Below, piece by piece: positions 61,320 through 64,000 of a DNA stretch of 64,000 nt. The notes beneath the pieces are model-generated. The model saw nothing but the letters and a program-made list of their open reading frames with translations. It was not told where the DNA came from and made no database searches. The DNA comes from Parahoeflea olei. Lineage in GTDB: Bacteria; Pseudomonadota; Alphaproteobacteria; Rhizobiales; Rhizobiaceae. The stretch spans positions 85,160-149,159 of the forward strand of contig NZ_LQZT01000004.1 in assembly GCF_001703635.1 (NCBI RefSeq), written 5' to 3'. A program made the translations under genes and the position numbers. Within the stretch, counting starts at the first letter, position 1; the number at the start of each line of letters is the position of its first letter.

Positions 61320-64000
61320 ATGCCCCACGCCCTGCTTTCGTCCCGAGCTTCCGATTCCATCCATCCCCACATCAAAAGCGCACGCGATGTCCGACACGGT
61401 CTGCTGGCGACCGTAGCCCTTGCGACCATGATCGCCGCGACGCCGGCCCTTGCCGATGGCGGAAAAGGTGGCCGGGGCGGACCTGCTTTCGGCGTCTATG
61501 GCGGCGACGGCGGCGCTGGAGGCAGCGTCGGACAGACCGGCAACGGCGGACAGTCCGGCGGCTCCTTCGATTCCGGAGGCGGCGGTGGCGGCGGCGGCGC
61601 CGGCGGATTAGCCGGAGGCAGTGGCGGTGCCGGCAATGGAGGAGCAGGATCGGGCGGTGCCGGCGGAACCGGCGGAGCGCACGGCCAAGTCTGGACAATT
61701 CCAACAGGATCGCTGTTTGTGGGAAGCAATATCACAGGCGGCAACGGCGCGGTTGGCTCGAATGGCGGCAACGCGTCAGGCCCCGGCGCATCTAAAGGCG
61801 GCGGCGGCGGCGGCGGCGGCGGCGAAGGTGGTTATGGCCTCGTGATGGCGGTGAATACGGCGGTCACCGTCGATGCCAGCTTCACGGTATCTGGCGGCAC
61901 AGGTGGCGATGGCGGCGCCGGAGGAGCGGGATACCTTAACGGCAGCGCCGGCAGCCAAGGCATGGGCGGCAGTGGCGGCGCGGGCTTTTTCGCCGACATT
62001 GGCAGCATTGACCTACTCAACAATGGCACCATCACAGGCGGAAGCGCTGGGGGAGCCGGCGGCACGCTCGGCAGGGGCGGGTCCGGCGTCAAGGGAGCAG
62101 ACCTGAACATCACCAACAACGGCACCATTGCCGCCGGTAGTGGAACAGGTGGATTCGCCCTCGAATTCACCGGCGGAAACAATTCGCTGACGCTCGGCAC
62201 TGGATCCGTGCTGAATGGCGGCATCGATATAAGCGGCCTGCTGGAGCTTAATCAGACAACCGATGTCACGATCAACAACGTGATCTCCGGCAACGGTGCT
62301 CTCAGCGTCGCGGCCGGCACAGCAACCGTGACGCTCTCGGGGGCCAACACCTATTCCGGCGCCACCTCGGTCGAATCCGGCACGCTGTCGATTGCCGGCG
62401 ACGGCAATCTCGGCGCCGGCTCCTTGACGATCGGCAACGCCACCCTCGCCGTCACCGGCAACACGACAATCGACAATGCCACCTCGGTACTGGGCACATC
62501 CGCCACGATCAACGTCGCCAGTTCGCTCAACGCGCAGTTCACCGGCAGCATCAGCGGAGCCGGACGGTTGAACAAGTCCGGCGACGGCACCCTCACTTTG
62601 TCGGGCGCGAACACCTACGCCGGCGGCACGACGATCAACAGCGGCGGGCTGGTGGTGAGTGGCAACGCCAATCTCGGGATAGGCTCCATCGATTTCGCAG
62701 GCAGCGCCTCGCTCCACGTCGCAAGCTCTGCCTCCTTTTCCAACAACGTCACGATTGCGTCTGGCGCCACCGGGGTGCTCTCAAGCGCGCTGGGCCAAAC
62801 GCTCACGCTCGCGGGCAACCTGAGCGGCCAGGGCGCGGTCAGCGTGATCTCGGGCACCGTTCTCTTCAACGGCGACGGCTCCGGCCTGACCGGGGACACG
62901 ACCGTGATCGGCGGAACGCTCGGTGGCTCGGGCACGCTTGGCGGGAATGTCACGATCGCCAATGGCGGCACGCTGTCCGCGGGCAACAGCCCCGGCACGC
63001 TGACCGTGAACGGCGACCTGACGCTCCAGATGGGCTCCACCTCCACCTTCGAACTCGGCACGGCCGGCGTGGTCGGCGGGGTGACCAACGACCTCGTCAA
63101 GGTCGGCGGCGATCTCACGCTCAGCGGCACGCTCAACGCCGACGCCGCCTCGGCGGGCTATTATCAGCTCTACCAGTATAGCGGCACCCTCGCCGGCAGC
63201 TATAACTCAATCAACGTGTCGGGCGTCGCTGACGCCACCGGAACGATCCAGACGGCCATCCCGGGCCAGGTCAACATGCTGGTTCTTTCCGATGGCCAGG
63301 TCGTGCAGTTCTGGGATGGCGCCGATGCCACCGGCAACGGCACCGTCGATGGCGGCGCGGGCACATGGTCGAGCGCAGGCACCAACTGGACCGGGGCGCC
63401 CGGCACCGCCGAGATCAACGGTCCTTATGCCGGCTCCGTCGCGGTCTTCGCCGGCACCAGCGGCACGGTCACGGTGAGCGGAACCCAGTCGTTTGACACC
63501 CTGCAGTTCAAGACCGACGGCTACACCGTGAGCGGCGACAGCTTGCAGATCACTCCCGCCACCGGCACGGCCGGCACCGTCAATGTCGATGCCGGCGTCA
63601 CCGCGACGATCGGATCCGTCATCGCCGACGGCCATTCCTACACCATCTACACGATGATGCCCCCACCCATGGTCGGTGCTTCACTGGTCAAGGCCGGCGA
63701 CGGCACCCTGGTGCTTGCGGGAGCCAACACCTATTCCGGCGGAACCTCGGTCAATGCCGGCACGCTGTCGGTCGCAAGCGGCAGCAATCTCGGCTCGGGT
63801 GCGGTTACCGTGGCAGACGCCACCCTGAAAGTGACCGGCAGCACCACCCTCGCCAACGCGATCGGGTTTGCCGGCACGTCCGGGAGGCTCGACATCGCCG
63901 ATGGCGCGCTGGTTACCGCCTCGGGCGTGGTGTCGGGCAGCGGTACCTTCACCAAGACCGGCGCGGGCACGCTGGTGCTGTCGGGCAACAGCGGCGGCTT
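61320..64000 (+). CDS. Autotransporter passenger, 3' end beyond window
   Basis: The frame stays open from an ATG at 61320 (AGGAA five bases before it) to the window end, giving about 893 residues, with no stop. A signal peptide ends near residue 45 (TPALADGG). A Gly-rich segment with GGAGG repeats covers about 47-160. The rest is beta-helix-forming: the passenger repeat GDGTLTLSGANTYAGGTTI or variants occur near residues 338, 422 and 795, with a further start near 882, and a GGTLSAGNSPGTLTVNGDLTL segment near 550. A C-terminal beta-barrel is expected but lies outside. The function is probably adhesion, but this is inferred. Confidence 0.88.
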   Translation, partial: MPHALLSSRASDSIHPHIKSARDVRHGLLATVALATMIAATPALADGGKGGRGGPAFGVYGGDGGAGGSVGQTGNGGQSGGSFDSGGGGGGGGAGGLAGGSGGAGNGGAGSGGAGGTGGAHGQVWTIPTGSLFVGSNITGGNGAVGSNGGNASGPGASKGGGGGGGGGEGGYGLVMAVNTAVTVDASFTVSGGTGGDGGAGGAGYLNGSAGSQGMGGSGGAGFFADIGSIDLLNNGTITGGSAGGAGGTLGRGGSGVKGADLNITNNGTIAAGSGTGGFALEFTGGNNSLTLGTGSVLNGGIDISGLLELNQTTDVTINNVISGNGALSVAAGTATVTLSGANTYSGATSVESGTLSIAGDGNLGAGSLTIGNATLAVTGNTTIDNATSVLGTSATINVASSLNAQFTGSISGAGRLNKSGDGTLTLSGANTYAGGTTINSGGLVVSGNANLGIGSIDFAGSASLHVASSASFSNNVTIASGATGVLSSALGQTLTLAGNLSGQGAVSVISGTVLFNGDGSGLTGDTTVIGGTLGGSGTLGGNVTIANGGTLSAGNSPGTLTVNGDLTLQMGSTSTFELGTAGVVGGVTNDLVKVGGDLTLSGTLNADAASAGYYQLYQYSGTLAGSYNSINVSGVADATGTIQTAIPGQVNMLVLSDGQVVQFWDGADATGNGTVDGGAGTWSSAGTNWTGAPGTAEINGPYAGSVAVFAGTSGTVTVSGTQSFDTLQFKTDGYTVSGDSLQITPATGTAGTVNVDAGVTATIGSVIADGHSYTIYTMMPPPMVGASLVKAGDGTLVLAGANTYSGGTSVNAGTLSVASGSNLGSGAVTVADATLKVTGSTTLANAIGFAGTSGRLDIADGALVTASGVVSGSGTFTKTGAGTLVLSGNSGG

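Overview
The window reads as chromosomal core sequence of a high-GC alphaproteobacterium of the order Hyphomicrobiales (Rhizobiales), close to Rhizobiaceae or Hoeflea-like bacteria. The evidence is the gene content and order: purB, then the ATPase-inhibitor zeta gene divergent from purC-purS-purQ-purL-bolA...grxD, then ttcA, rpsD, murI, icd, alaS-recA, cckA and dksA. Rhizobial flagellin, DUF1127 and DUF3309 proteins and a DksA lacking its zinc cysteines fit this. I cannot fix the genus. No rRNA, tRNA, CRISPR array, insertion sequence or prophage was recognised.

Layout. 1-9.95 kb: a truncated secreted protein, a small membrane protein, purB, a hydrolase, an HpcH/HpaI aldolase, the zeta inhibitor, and purC/S/Q/L plus bolA with a lipoprotein gene inserted before purL. 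10-16.5 kb: a very basic small protein, a DUF2233 glycosidase, grxD, YtoQ, DUF2461 and DUF1176 proteins, a Gfo/Idh/MocA oxidoreductase and a Bcr/CflA-type MFS exporter. 16.6-18.4 kb: an isolated long flagellin preceded by a full CtrA-type box. 18.5-24.3 kb: inositol-phosphatase-like protein, ttcA, an ABC-F ATPase, rpsD and pepT. 24.3-28.9 kb: a lower-GC patch with a secreted protein of unknown function, DUF3309, a pair of ATPases (one HerA-like) and DUF1127.

28.9-36.8 kb: an ArsR-type regulator, a same-strand minus cluster (MarR regulator, ketoacyl synthase, GNAT, TrmJ-type methyltransferase, murI), then icd with three tightly packed genes. The MarR gene and the ketoacyl synthase gene each carry the same 12-bp palindrome upstream; at the MarR gene it lies between a good -35 and a plausible -10. 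36.9-44 kb: an AraC/GyrI-like regulator, a subtilisin-type autotransporter, a second AraC regulator and an alpha/beta hydrolase. 44-50.5 kb: alaS, recA with a near-consensus SOS box, a divergent psuK-psuG pseudouridine catabolic pair and a BrnA-like small protein. 50.5-60.6 kb: a palindromic interspersed repeat, an OmpA lipoprotein, cckA divergent from a fliO-like gene, dksA, a SixA-like phosphatase and the YcjX/YcjF-like pair. 60.6-64 kb: a 730-bp gene-free, AT-richer stretch and then a second autotransporter gene, with a glycine-rich start and repeated passenger motifs, that runs off the window.

Most of the window is ordinary housekeeping sequence and I see no convincing new multi-gene system. 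The parts most worth follow-up are the MarR/ketoacyl-synthase operator pair, the CtrA-box orphan flagellin with a duplicated insert module, the two autotransporters, and the HerA-like ATPase pair.
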